Positions 1 through 7,302 of a stretch of 64,000 nt of DNA are shown piece after piece. The position numbers and the translations under genes are program-made. Source of the stretch: Microbispora amethystogenes (GTDB lineage: Bacteria > Actinomycetota > Actinomycetes > Streptosporangiales > Streptosporangiaceae); NCBI RefSeq assembly GCF_016863015.1, contig NZ_BOOB01000040.1:27442-91441 (forward strand), given 5' to 3'. Every line of letters starts with the position of its first letter. The stretch's first letter is position 1. Below the pieces are notes generated by a model. That model was not told the DNA's origin. It was given only the letters and a program-made list of their open reading frames with translations, and searched no databases.

Positions 1-1
1 G

Positions 2-988
2 ATCCTCCAGCGGTTCCCCGACGCCGAGCGCGTCGAGATCGAGTCGCACCACCGGATCCCCGAGCTGTACGGAGACGAGGCGAACGTCGCCCGCTGGGTG
101 AGGATCAAGACCGAGGCGCTGGTCCTCGGCGTCAAGAAGTCGCTCACCGCGCGGCCGAACGGCCGGTCGAGCGACTTCATCGCGCCCTCCACCGCCAACG
201 GCTGCGCGATGGCCTGCGCGTACTGCTACGTGCCGCGCCGCAAGGGCTACAGCAACCCGATCACGGTGTTCGCGAACATCGACAAGATCACGGGGTATCT
301 CGCCCGGCACGCGGGACGGCAGGGCGTCAAGCCCGAGCCCAACCAGGTCGACCCGCACGCCTGGGTGTACGACATCGGCGAGAACTCCGACTGCTCGGTG
401 GACGCGACCGTCTCCGGGAACGTGCGCGACCTCGTCGGCCTGTTTCGCGACCTGCCGAACGCCAAGGCGAGCTTCGCGACCAAGTACGTCAACCGCGAGC
501 TGCTCGGCTGGGACCCGCGCGGCCGTACGCGCGTCCGGTTCAGCCTGATGCCGGCCGCGGACGCCAAGCTGCTCGACATCCGCACCTCGCCCGTCGCCGA
601 CCGCATCGCGGCCATCGACGACTTCGTCGAGGCGGGTTACGAGGTGCACGTCAACTTCAGCCCCGTCGTCGTACGGGACGGCTGGCTGGAGGACTGGGCG
701 GAGCTGCTCGGGCAGCTCGACGACGCGCTGGGCCCGGCGGCGCGCGCGCAGCTCGCCGCCGAGGTCATCTTCCTGACGCACAACGACCGGCTGCACGAGG
801 TCAACCTCGGCTGGCATCCCAAGGCCGAGGAGGTGCTGTGGCGCCCCGACCTCCAGCAGCCCAAGCGCTCGCAGACCGGCGGATGGAACGTCCGCTACAA
901 GACCGGCCACAAGGGCCGCTACGTCACCGCGCTCACGGATCTGATCGCCGACAGGCTGCCGTACTGCACCGTCCGCTACGCGTTCTGA
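2..988 (+). CDS. Spore photoproduct lyase-family radical SAM protein (5' truncated by window edge)
   Basis: The frame is open from the first bases of the window, so the N-terminus lies outside; a GTG at 98 is an internal codon rather than the true start. The cluster CAMACAYC gives the CxxxCxxC spacing that holds the radical-SAM [4Fe-4S] cluster. The rest (WVYDIGENSDCSVDA, FATKYVNREL, RVRFSLMPA, VHVNFSPV) reads like the TIM-barrel body of the actinobacterial spore photoproduct lyase family. The founding enzyme repairs the UV spore photoproduct in DNA; whether this homologue does so is unknown. No partner gene is visible. Confidence 0.85.
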   Translation: MLQRFPDAERVEIESHHRIPELYGDEANVARWVRIKTEALVLGVKKSLTARPNGRSSDFIAPSTANGCAMACAYCYVPRRKGYSNPITVFANIDKITGYLARHAGRQGVKPEPNQVDPHAWVYDIGENSDCSVDATVSGNVRDLVGLFRDLPNAKASFATKYVNRELLGWDPRGRTRVRFSLMPAADAKLLDIRTSPVADRIAAIDDFVEAGYEVHVNFSPVVVRDGWLEDWAELLGQLDDALGPAARAQLAAEVIFLTHNDRLHEVNLGWHPKAEEVLWRPDLQQPKRSQTGGWNVRYKTGHKGRYVTALTDLIADRLPYCTVRYAF

Positions 989-1008
989 TCGCCTGACGCG
1001 GTCCCGGC

Positions 1009-1096
1009 TCACCGAGCCTGCCCGCCGCTCTCGCGGACGACGTCGGGCCTGTTGGTGATGATCCCGTCCACGCCCGCGCCGGCCAGGCCGTACGGG
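1009..1096 (-). pseudogene. C-terminal remnant of a glycerophosphodiester phosphodiesterase
   Basis: On the minus strand this short frame encodes DPYGLAGAGVDGIITNRPDV followed by about ten residues and a stop at 1009. GVDGIITNRPDV is the typical last beta strand and helix of GDPD-family TIM barrels. The frame begins directly behind the methyltransferase stop codon, with no start codon or upstream GDPD sequence. The body of the gene was probably deleted when the methyltransferase/TetR block arrived. Identified from the motif only. Confidence 0.6.
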
Positions 1097-1855
1097 TCAA
1101 AGGCGCGCGGCGGTGACCACGACCGTCGCGTAGGCCATGGTGAAGCCGCCGCCGATCGCGTCGATCGCGGCCCCGACCTCGGCGAGCATCTCCGACAGCG
1201 TGTCCGGCGGGAGCCGGGTCAGGATCCCGGACGTGGGCAACTGGTCCAGCCACTCGTCTCGGGTGTAGAACCGCTGCCAGTCGAACCGCCACTCCTCGGG
1301 CTCGCCGAACGCGCCCGCCTCCCTGATGCCGTCGGCGGCCCTGGCCAGCAGTGGCCGATATCCGTCGAGGGCCGTCTTCGGCGGGCCGCTCTCCTGCGGG
1401 GGAAAGCCGGGTATCACCCGCCGGTAGACCTCGGCGAGGGCCCCCGCCAGAGCGGTCGGTGGCTCGAACACGTGCCAGAACGCCGCCAGACGGCCACCGG
1501 GGCGCAGCACCTCCGCGGCCTTGACCGCTCCGGCGACCGGGTCGACCCAGTGCCAGGCCGTCCCGGCGACGACCGCGTCGAACGTACGGCCGGCGGGGTG
1601 CCAGGCCTCGAACGTCGCCACCTCGACCTCGATTCCACTGCCGCGCGCGAAGGCGGCCATCCGCGGATCGGGTTCGACGCCGAGCACCCGGCAGCCCGCC
1701 GACCGGAACTGCCGCGCCTCGATGCCGGTGCCGCAGCCGACGTCGAGGACCTCGGGCCCGGGACATGCCGCGACGATCCGTTCCACCATGGCGTCGGGAT
1801 AGGCGGGCCGGGTGCGGTCGTACCGCTCGGCGTCCTCCCCGAACGACTCCGCCAT
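1097..1855 (-). CDS. Class I SAM-dependent methyltransferase
   Basis: About 252 residues if read from ATG 1855 (MAESFGEDAERYDRTRPAYP); further in-frame starts exist up to 1930 but those would lie inside the palindromic operator. Motif I EVLDVGCGTGIEAR binds S-adenosylmethionine, followed by the acidic loop VLGVEPDPRM and the post-motif AGTAWHWVDP, a pattern of the UbiE/COQ5-like 'Methyltransf_11' group. The substrate is unknown. It is divergent from the TetR gene and shares its operator, so it is the likely regulated target. Another methyltransferase of the same style lies downstream of the TetR gene. Confidence 0.8.
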   Translation of the reverse strand: MAESFGEDAERYDRTRPAYPDAMVERIVAACPGPEVLDVGCGTGIEARQFRSAGCRVLGVEPDPRMAAFARGSGIEVEVATFEAWHPAGRTFDAVVAGTAWHWVDPVAGAVKAAEVLRPGGRLAAFWHVFEPPTALAGALAEVYRRVIPGFPPQESGPPKTALDGYRPLLARAADGIREAGAFGEPEEWRFDWQRFYTRDEWLDQLPTSGILTRLPPDTLSEMLAEVGAAIDAIGGGFTMAYATVVVTAARL

Positions 1856-1886
1856 CTGCCTGGCCTCGTGTGGTGCGCCTTCGAAA

Positions 1887-1923
1887 GTGGGCATGTGCCC
1901 ACTTATAGTGGGCACATGCCCAC
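1887..1923. promoter_or_regulatory. Large palindromic operator in the methyltransferase/TetR divergent promoter
   Basis: GTGGGCATGTGCCCAC (1887-1902) and its exact reverse complement GTGGGCACATGCCCAC (1908-1923) flank the 5-bp core TTATA. Each arm is itself nearly self-complementary, so there are four GTGGGCA-type half sites. The core holds TATAGT (1904-1909) for the plus strand and TATAAG for the minus strand, which fit as -10 boxes for both genes. A TetR dimer pair bound here would block both promoters. The structure is seen directly; the regulator assignment is inferred from adjacency. Confidence 0.8.
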
Positions 1924-1990
1924 TCGTCAACCACGCTCTTCAGAGGGTGGCACCGGTAAAGTCGGTCGTGGCGGAGAGGAGGGACGAACG

Positions 1991-2584
1991 GTGCCGACGG
2001 GAGTGGCCCTCCGCGACGTACGCACGCAGTTGTTCGAGGCGGCCGAGCGCGTCCTGCTCAGGGACGGACCGAGCGCGCTGACCAGCCGGGCGGTCACCAC
2101 CGAGGCGGGCTGCGCCAAGGGCGTCCTGCACCGGCACTTCGCCGACTTCGACGCCTTCCTCGCCGAGCTGGTGCTCGACGGCATCGCCAGGATCGACCGG
2201 CAGGCCGCCGCTCTGCGCGCGTCCGCCGGGACCGGCACCGTCGCCGGCAACCTCACCGACGTGCTGACGGACCTGTTCGGGTCGGTCGCCGTCGCGATCG
2301 TCAGTCTGATCATCTCCCGCGACGGCCTGCGCGCCCGGCTACGTCAGGCCAGGCCCGGCCAGGGCCTTCCGCTCCTCACGGAGGCCGCGGCCATGCTCGC
2401 CGTCTACCTCGCCGCCGAGCGCGACCTGGGCCGGATCGCGGCGGACGCCGACGTCGACACGCTCGCTCCCACCCTGCTCGGCGCCTCACACCTGCTGTTC
2501 GCCGACCGCGACGGCGGTCCGCCCCAGGCCGACGCCGTGCACAGGATGGTGGACACCGTCATCGCCGGTGTCGTACGCGACTGA
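1991..2584 (+). CDS. TetR/AcrR family transcriptional regulator
   Basis: 197 residues from GTG 1991, chosen because GAGGAGGGA lies 7-8 bases upstream; an in-frame ATG at 1916 would begin inside the operator. The N-terminal helix-turn-helix reads SALTSRAVTTEAGCAKGVLHRHFADFDAFL, the classic TetR pattern with a tryptophan-less recognition helix. The remaining ~140 residues are an alpha-helical ligand domain without a recognisable ligand class. It probably autoregulates and controls the divergent methyltransferase through the palindrome at 1887-1923. Confidence 0.88.
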   Translation: MPTGVALRDVRTQLFEAAERVLLRDGPSALTSRAVTTEAGCAKGVLHRHFADFDAFLAELVLDGIARIDRQAAALRASAGTGTVAGNLTDVLTDLFGSVAVAIVSLIISRDGLRARLRQARPGQGLPLLTEAAAMLAVYLAAERDLGRIAADADVDTLAPTLLGASHLLFADRDGGPPQADAVHRMVDTVIAGVVRD

Positions 2585-2706
2585 GCCGCGAGCCACACCC
2601 TCCTGCGCATAATCACGTGAGCGCCGGAAGCGCTGCGGCTAACGTGACGAGGTATGACGAGGCTGGCGCTCTTCGACCGGGGAACCCGTTGTTCCGGTGG
2701 CCGGGC

Positions 2707-3486
2707 GTGAACGACGACGACCGGCTGATGTTGCGCCGTACCTTCACCGAGGACGCCGCGCTGTACGACCGGATGCGGCCCGGCTACCCGGCCGCGATGT
2801 TCGAGCACATCCCCCGGGGCAGCCGGGTGCTGGAGATCGGCTGCGGCACCGGTCAGGCCACGGTCACCCTCGCCGGACGCGGTTGCGCGGTCACAGCGGT
2901 CGAACTCGGGGCCGACATGGCGGCGCTCGCCCGCCGCAAGCTCGCCCCGTACGCCGGTGTGGAGGTGGTCAACGCGGCCTTCGAGGAGTGGCCGCTGCCC
3001 CCGGAGCCGTTCGACGTCGTCTTCGCCGCCACCAGCTTCCACTGGCTCGACCCGGCCACACGCGTGGGCAGGTCGGCCGACGCGTTGCGGCCGGGCGGCC
3101 GGCTGGCCGTCGTCTCGACCGAGCACGTCGCCGGTGGCACCGAGGCGTTCTTCGCCGAGGTGCAGCGCTGCTACGAGCGCTGGGACCCCGCCACGCCGCC
3201 CGGCCTGCGGTTGACACCCGCGAGCGACATCCCGTACGACAGCGACGAGATCGACGCCTCCGGCCGCTTCGCCCCGGTGCGGTTCCACCGCTACGAGTGG
3301 GACCACGCCTACACGACGCGGGAGTATCTCGACCTGCTCAGCACCTACTCCGGCCACCGCGCCCTGCCCGCCGAGGCCCGTACGGGGCTGCTCGACTGCA
3401 TCGCGGCACTCATCGACAGCCGGTACGGCGGACACATCGTCAAGCGCTACCTCACCCAACTCGCCCTCGCGGACAGGCTCGGCTGA
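2707..3486 (+). CDS. Class I SAM-dependent methyltransferase
   Basis: About 259 residues from GTG 2707; ATG 2728 or an upstream GTG at 2617 are also in frame and no ribosome-binding site is decisive. RRTFTEDAALYDRMRPGYPA leads into motif I RVLEIGCGTGQATV and AATSFHWLDP, the same architecture as the methyltransferase at 1097-1855. Both share the 'xFxxxAxxYDRxRPxYPxxM' entry, suggesting paralogues or members of one family gathered around the TetR gene. Substrate unknown. The stop codon lies inside a 17-bp tandem repeat. Confidence 0.78.
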   Translation: MNDDDRLMLRRTFTEDAALYDRMRPGYPAAMFEHIPRGSRVLEIGCGTGQATVTLAGRGCAVTAVELGADMAALARRKLAPYAGVEVVNAAFEEWPLPPEPFDVVFAATSFHWLDPATRVGRSADALRPGGRLAVVSTEHVAGGTEAFFAEVQRCYERWDPATPPGLRLTPASDIPYDSDEIDASGRFAPVRFHRYEWDHAYTTREYLDLLSTYSGHRALPAEARTGLLDCIAALIDSRYGGHIVKRYLTQLALADRLG

Positions 3487-3507
3487 CGGGCAGGCTCGGC
3501 TGACGGG
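3474..3507 (+). repeat. 17-bp tandem repeat across the methyltransferase stop codon
   Basis: CAGGCTCGGCTGACGGG occurs twice head to tail (3474-3490 and 3491-3507), followed by a partial third CAGG. The first copy contains the methyltransferase stop codon, so the second looks like a local duplication of the gene end. From here to 3704 I see no gene and no convincing regulatory element. Confidence 0.7.
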
Positions 3508-3704
3508 CAGGCCACCTTCTCCGGTGCCGCCACGCTTCAGATCTATCCCGTCACATCTTCCGGCAGCATCCTCCCGACGCTCCGCCAGGCTTGTCGGCCC
3601 TGACGGCTAAGCTCGGTTCGAGGTGTCGCCCAGGGCTACCGTGGTCGTGAGGGGGAAAGCACAACCTCGCACCCGTCAACGCCCTGCTCGCGCATTGGTG
3701 GCAC

Positions 3705-3917
3705 ATGGCCAGGATGAAGGCCGCCGGGGAGTACGAAGCGGTCCTTGAACACGGCGCCCGCGTCCAAGAACAGATCGAAAGCGGTGAATACGTCCCGGGC
3801 AGACCCTTGCGGGAGGTCCTAGCCGAACGAGCGTCCCAGCTCGGCGTGGATCTCGACCTCCAGGGTGTGTATCGAAAGCGCCGCTCGCAGCCGCCCGTTG
3901 CTCTGAGGCAGGGATAA
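3705..3917 (+). CDS. Small hypothetical protein
   Basis: Seventy residues, highly charged and probably helical (MARMKAAGEYEAVLEHGARV, ending near YRKRRSQPPVALRQG). The frame is open upstream to 3651 (ending ALLAHWWHM before the chosen ATG), so the start is uncertain and there is no clear Shine-Dalgarno sequence. No membrane segment, cysteine or known motif is visible. A hairpin ACCGCT/AGCGGT follows the stop at 3919-3935. The gene could be a real small protein or a degraded piece of a larger one. Not recognised. Confidence 0.4.
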   Translation: MARMKAAGEYEAVLEHGARVQEQIESGEYVPGRPLREVLAERASQLGVDLDLQGVYRKRRSQPPVALRQG

Positions 3918-4021
3918 ACCGCTACCTCAGCGGTGGATGTGGCGAGTACGGTGTGGCTGTAGGCCGGTGATCACGTGCAGCGGCGGCTCACGGAGACAGA
4001 CGCGCGGACACGAAGGAGCGA

Positions 4022-4387
4022 ATGGTGCCAGGCGCTGTACTGCGAGGGGTGACTCTGGACTGTGCCGACCCGCAGACGCTGGCGGGCTTCTACGGTGCGC
4101 TGACCGGGATGCGCGAGCTCTTCAGTACGAGCGAGTTCGTCGCTCTGACGAACGGCTCCGGCTGTGATCTGGGATTCCAGCGGGTTGACGGATACCGGGC
4201 TCCGCAGTGGCCGGGTCAGGACGTGCCACAACAGTTCCACCTGGATTTCCGCGCTGACGACCTCGATGCGATGGAAGAGCTGGCGCTGGAACTCGGCGCG
4301 GCCAAACCGGACCATCAGCCCGGCGACGGACGCTGGCGAGTATTGCTGGATCCGGCTGGCCACCCCTTCTGCCTGACGTCTTCCTGA
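4022..4387 (+). CDS. VOC (glyoxalase/bleomycin-resistance-like) superfamily protein
   Basis: 121 residues, with GGAG in GAAGGAGCGA just upstream of ATG 4022. The sequence GVTLDCADPQTLAGFYGALT is the typical first beta-alpha-beta unit of actinobacterial glyoxalase-like proteins. FHLDFRADDLDAMEELALEL and the terminal LLDPAGHPFCL form the second module. The family includes dioxygenases, isomerases and resistance proteins, so the fold does not give a function. The gene stands alone. A strong hairpin (GGCGAGC 4440-4446, GCTCGCC 4459-4465) between it and the IS element may terminate it. Confidence 0.8.
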   Translation: MVPGAVLRGVTLDCADPQTLAGFYGALTGMRELFSTSEFVALTNGSGCDLGFQRVDGYRAPQWPGQDVPQQFHLDFRADDLDAMEELALELGAAKPDHQPGDGRWRVLLDPAGHPFCLTSS

Positions 4388-4498
4388 CATCGTCGGCGTG
4401 ACAGGTGTCCCCCGTCAGATGCCGTAGCGCTCAGGCTTGGGCGAGCTGTTTATCAGCTGCTCGCCGCCTCGGAGAGGGCATGGCGTCGAATGTACTGG

Positions 4499-5034
4499 TC
4501 ACAGCCACTCGTTGATGGCCGCTACCAGGACGGTTGCCTCGTATCTGACCGCGAGTTTGTCGTACCTCGTGGCCACGGCGCGGTGTCTCTTGAGGCGATT
4601 GATGCCGCACTCGACTGCGTTCCGAGCCTTGTAGTCCTCCGGGTCGAACTTCGGTGGACGGCCACCGCGGGAGCCAAGTTTCCTTCGGTTGCGGGCCTGG
4701 TCGGCCTTGTCCGGGATGGTGCACTGGATGCCGCGTCTGCGCAGGTAGGAGCGGTTCTTGCGGGAGGCGTACGCCTTGTCGGCGCGTACTCGGTTCGGCG
4801 TGGTGCGCGCTCTGCCCAGCCCCAGGCGACGCACGCGGATCTTCTTCAGTACGGGTTCAAACTGCGGGGAATCGCCACGCTGCCCGGCCGTGATCACGAT
4901 CGACATGGGTTTCTGGCCCTGCTCGACGGCCAGGTGCAACTTGGTGGTCAGGCCGCCACGCGAGCGTCCGAGCCCGTGGTCGTCCGGCTCGGTGGCGACG
5001 CCACCGGGCGGTTCGACCTGCAGGTCCCCCTTTT
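4499..5034 (-). CDS. IS5-family transposase, second frame (orfB)
   Basis: Continues orfA in the -1 frame as [14 protein letters not shown], then [16 protein letters not shown] with the GG-TK-H pattern of DDE transposases. The second aspartate is in [11 protein letters not shown] and the glutamate is in [16 protein letters not shown], completing the DDE triad. It ends in VAAINEWL with its stop at 4499, close to the left IS end. There is no convincing independent start, which supports expression by frameshift from orfA. All catalytic residues are present, so the element may be active. Confidence 0.85.
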
Positions 5035-5373
5035 CCGTGCTCCGGCGGCGTGCTGGTGGGCCCGGCAGACGGTGGAGTCGACGTTGATGTCCCAGGTGAT
5101 CAGCTGCTTCGCGTCCGCCTGGGCCTGCAGCCCGGCGAAGATCCGCTGCCAGGTGCCGTCCCGCTGCCAGCGTCGGAACAGGTCGTACACCCGACCCCAG
5201 GGCCCGTACCGCTCCGACACATCCCGCCACGGTGTCCCGGTCCGCGTCCGCCACCGTATGCCGTCGATCAGCCTCCGCCTGGCCCAGATCGGCGGCCGGC
5301 CCGGCTTCGCGCCCATCGGCAACAACGGCTCCAGCCGGGCCCACTGCGTATCCGTCAGATCTCCACGTGCCAC
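4948..5373 (-). CDS. IS5-family transposase, first frame (orfA)
   Basis: Starts at GTG 5373 with [18 protein letters not shown], followed by the DUF4096-type N-terminal domain ([33 protein letters not shown]). The first catalytic aspartate is in [17 protein letters not shown]. The frame then runs into unrelated residues. The second half of the enzyme continues in the -1 frame at the run AAAAGGGGG (5026-5034 on the minus strand). Such elements usually make the full transposase by programmed frameshifting at an A/G run. Confidence 0.85.
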   Translation of the reverse strand: MARGDLTDTQWARLEPLLPMGAKPGRPPIWARRRLIDGIRWRTRTGTPWRDVSERYGPWGRVYDLFRRWQRDGTWQRIFAGLQAQADAKQLITWDINVDSTVCRAHQHAAGARKRGTCRSNRPVASPPSRTTTGSDARVAA

Positions 5374-5421
5374 GGGACAAGATCATCCCAGCTCAAGCTC
5401 TACTTCCGATACACGCCCTAG

Positions 5422-5676
5422 ATGTACACGGTCGGCAAGAGCAAGCAGGCAGACGAGCAGATCACCGCCCTTCCGGTGGAGGCGCTCGCGGCGTTCCACG
5501 AGGTGACCGTGTTCCTCCAAGTCGCACCGTGGAGCGGCAACCCCTTCGTGAGAGAGCGTCCCGACGCCCCGATGCGGACGCAGACGTTCGGGGACGGCGG
5601 TTCTGGCATGGTCACTTGCCTGATCATCGAGTATCGGCGCCTCGTGGAGATCATCCACGTCGCCTGGTACGGCTGA
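5422..5676 (+). CDS. RelE/ParE-like small protein next to an IS element
   Basis: Eighty-four residues. ADEQITALPVEALAAFHEV, PWSGNPFVRERPDAPMR and the end LIIEYRRLVEIIHVAWYG resemble the compact RelE/ParE toxin fold common as orphan genes in Streptomyces relatives. The ATG lies 2 bp beyond the IS5 right end, so the native promoter and ribosome-binding site have been replaced by IS sequence. No antitoxin gene is adjacent. A slightly longer original N-terminus may have been lost. Family call by pattern only; toxicity is not implied. The downstream gap (5677-5773) contains the perfect palindrome GGTCGAATCGACC. Confidence 0.55.
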   Translation: MYTVGKSKQADEQITALPVEALAAFHEVTVFLQVAPWSGNPFVRERPDAPMRTQTFGDGGSGMVTCLIIEYRRLVEIIHVAWYG

Positions 5677-5773
5677 ACAGACAAGCAGGACAAGCGCGTA
5701 GCGGGCCTCGGGTCGAATCGACCGGTTGGCCGAGACGAGAGTCTTGGCCGATGAGGATCAGTTCGGCTGAGGG

Positions 5774-6391
5774 TCAGCCGAGCAGGGGGGTGAGAGCGGC
5801 TTCGAGGTCAGGCACGCCGGTGAACAGGACGGCGGTCATACCGAGCGCCCGGGCCGCCTCGACGTTCTCCATGCGGTCGTCCACGAAAAGACATCGGTGC
5901 GCCGGAACCCCCGCCCGCTCGGCGGCGATCTCGTAGATGCGGTGGCCGGGCTTGGTCACTCCCACGCGGGCGCTGCTGACCACCTCGTCGGCGAAGTGGG
6001 CCAGGCCCAGCCACGCGAGGTCGTCCTCCAGGTCCAGCGTCGCGTTGGTCACGAGCACGACGGGCAGGTGCGCCTGGGCCCGGCGCAGCAGGCCGAGCAC
6101 GTCCTCGTCCACTCGTGTCGGTGTCTTCATGAACGCCGTGACCAGGGCGCGGGCCCGCTCCGGCGGCACCTGCCGGGCCAGGGCGGCCTCGGCCGCGTCC
6201 TTCCACTGCTCGACGGTGATCTGCCCCAGCAGGGCCGGCAGGCCGACCTCGGGCGCGAAGACGACCTTCGTCGTGGTGCCCTCGGCGAGACCGGCCGCGC
6301 GCTCCAGCTCGGCCAGTTCCGTCTGGTCATGGAAACGGATGACGCCGTCGAAGTCGCACAGCACCGCGTCGAACGGCCGGGGGGTCGCCAT
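5774..6391 (-). CDS. HAD-superfamily hydrolase
   Basis: 205 residues from ATG 6391 (MATPRPFDAVLCDFDGVIRF); an upstream in-frame ATG at 6439 would add an atypical leader. Motif I is DFDGV, motif II VLVTNAT, motif III lysine in RVGVTKPGHRIYE, and motif IV LFVDDRMENVEAA: a full phosphatase catalytic set. The helical cap between motifs I and II places it in subfamily I with phosphoglycolate phosphatase or haloacid dehalogenase types. The substrate cannot be read from sequence. It is divergent from the interrupted RibD/DHFR-like gene. Confidence 0.85.
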   Translation of the reverse strand: MATPRPFDAVLCDFDGVIRFHDQTELAELERAAGLAEGTTTKVVFAPEVGLPALLGQITVEQWKDAAEAALARQVPPERARALVTAFMKTPTRVDEDVLGLLRRAQAHLPVVLVTNATLDLEDDLAWLGLAHFADEVVSSARVGVTKPGHRIYEIAAERAGVPAHRCLFVDDRMENVEAARALGMTAVLFTGVPDLEAALTPLLG

Positions 6392-6570
6392 CGCCCATGC
6401 ATACCACGGAGTGGCCCGCATCCACGGCGCTCCGCTCACGGCAACGGGCTCCGGCCGGTACTCGGGTGATGTCGAAAGCGGGCGCCTGACTCCGTCCCAG
6501 CGGGTGACGGCGCCCTTCCGTGAGGCAACGCGGAACGGAGCGGCGGACAGACGACCGGTAGGAGGCCGGA

Positions 6571-6744
6571 ATGCGCAAAGTGATCGCGAATGAGTGGATG
6601 ACGCTGGACGGGGTGGTGCAATCTCCCAGCTATGCCGACGAGGACGTGACCGGTGGCTTCCGGCACGGTGGCTGGCATACCCGCTACTTCGACGAGTTGT
6701 CCATGACCTGGGTGATCGAGAATGTGCGCGGCGCGGGCGGCTAC
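6571..6744 (+). pseudogene. RibD/DHFR-like family gene, 5' fragment (interrupted by tnpB element)
   Basis: ATG 6571 follows AGGAGG. The 58 codons encode MRKVIANEWMTLDGVVQSPS and continue to the glycine pair of GAGGY, a clear match to the 'dihydrofolate reductase family' (RibD C-terminal-like) proteins common in actinomycetes. The frame is cut after CTAC at 6744 and resumes at 8550 with LLGRGTYERFAAHWP, exactly as the family continues (GG-x-LLGRxTYE). Even after repair the gene would stop at 8618, giving only about 80 of ~190 residues, so a separate 3' deletion also occurred. Confidence 0.85.
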
Positions 6745-6860
6745 CGGATTCGTCCGCAGTGCTCCGGGCTTCAGTTCAGGCCGGGGGTGAAGCGGACTTG
6801 CCCGCGTAGCGGGGCAGGGCAAGCCGATCCGCCGCCAACCAGCTCATGCGTCCAGCGGGC

Positions 6861-7280
6861 TCAGACGGGGCGGTCTTGCTGCTCGATGTACTGGCGCAGG
6901 ACGCGGATCGGTGCGCCGCCCACGCTCCCGGCGAAGTAGGAGCCCGACCACAGCTTGTTCGCCCGGTAATAGTGGCGGGCCGGTTCGGGGAACTCGGTCC
7001 GCATCCGCCGGGAGGACACCCCTTTCGCCGAGTTGACGAGGCAGGACAGGGCGACCTTGGGCGGGAAGTTCACCAGCAGGTGCACGTGGTTGGCCTCGCC
7101 GGTGAACTCGGCCAGTTCGCATCCAAAGTCCGCGCAGACGTCCCGCATGATCTGCTCCATGCGCTCCAGGTGTGCCCCGGTGAACACCCGATGCCGGACC
7201 TTGGTCACGAAACCAAGTGAGCGTGCAGGACGAGAACGCGGAGAGCCTGCCAGTTCTGAGGTCTCCCTGTAATCAACCAC
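6861..7280 (-). pseudogene. tnpA: IS200/IS605 Y1 transposase TnpA with a probable N-terminal frameshift
   Basis: The main frame has the HUH pair in GEANHVHLLVNFPP and the catalytic tyrosine in LRQYIEQQDRP, so the catalytic body is complete. The first ~25 residues (VVDYRETSELAGSPRS...) do not match the family. The neighbouring frame just upstream encodes VLVLHAHLV, the expected first beta strand, which would join FVTKVRHRVF if one base were restored near 7210-7214. I read this as a one-base deletion in the run before the FVTK codons. Whether any active protein is made from an internal start is unknown. Confidence 0.7.
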
Positions 7281-7290
7281 GCACCCTCGG

Positions 7291-7302
7291 TAAAATCATG
7301 GT
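7291..7302 (+). promoter_or_regulatory. tnpB -10 element with leaderless spacing
   Basis: TAAAAT (7291-7296) is followed by six bases and then the GTG at 7303. A transcript starting about 7 bases after the -10 hexamer would begin on the start codon itself. The same spacing is found at the second tnpB (TACGAT, 49341-49346, GTG 49353). No Shine-Dalgarno sequence precedes either GTG. Confidence 0.6.

Larger units (their letters stand above)
4475..5419 (-). mobile_element. IS5-family (IS427-type) insertion sequence
   Basis: About 945 bp. The right end, read on the minus strand, starts AGGGCGTGTATCGGAAGTA (5401-5419). The left end starts AGGGCATGGCGTCGAATGTA (4475 onward), an imperfect inverted repeat with one gap. 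The two overlapping transposase frames fill the interior with about 25-45 bp outside at each end, normal for the group. A target duplication is not clear (AG flanks both ends at most). The element ends 2 bp before the ATG of the RelE-like gene. Ends are inferred by repeat matching, so allow a few bases of error. Confidence 0.72.

Noticed and set aside
3705..3917. Antitoxin partner for the RelE-like gene at 5422
   Set aside because: Separated by a VOC gene and an IS element, and no antitoxin DNA-binding motif is visible.
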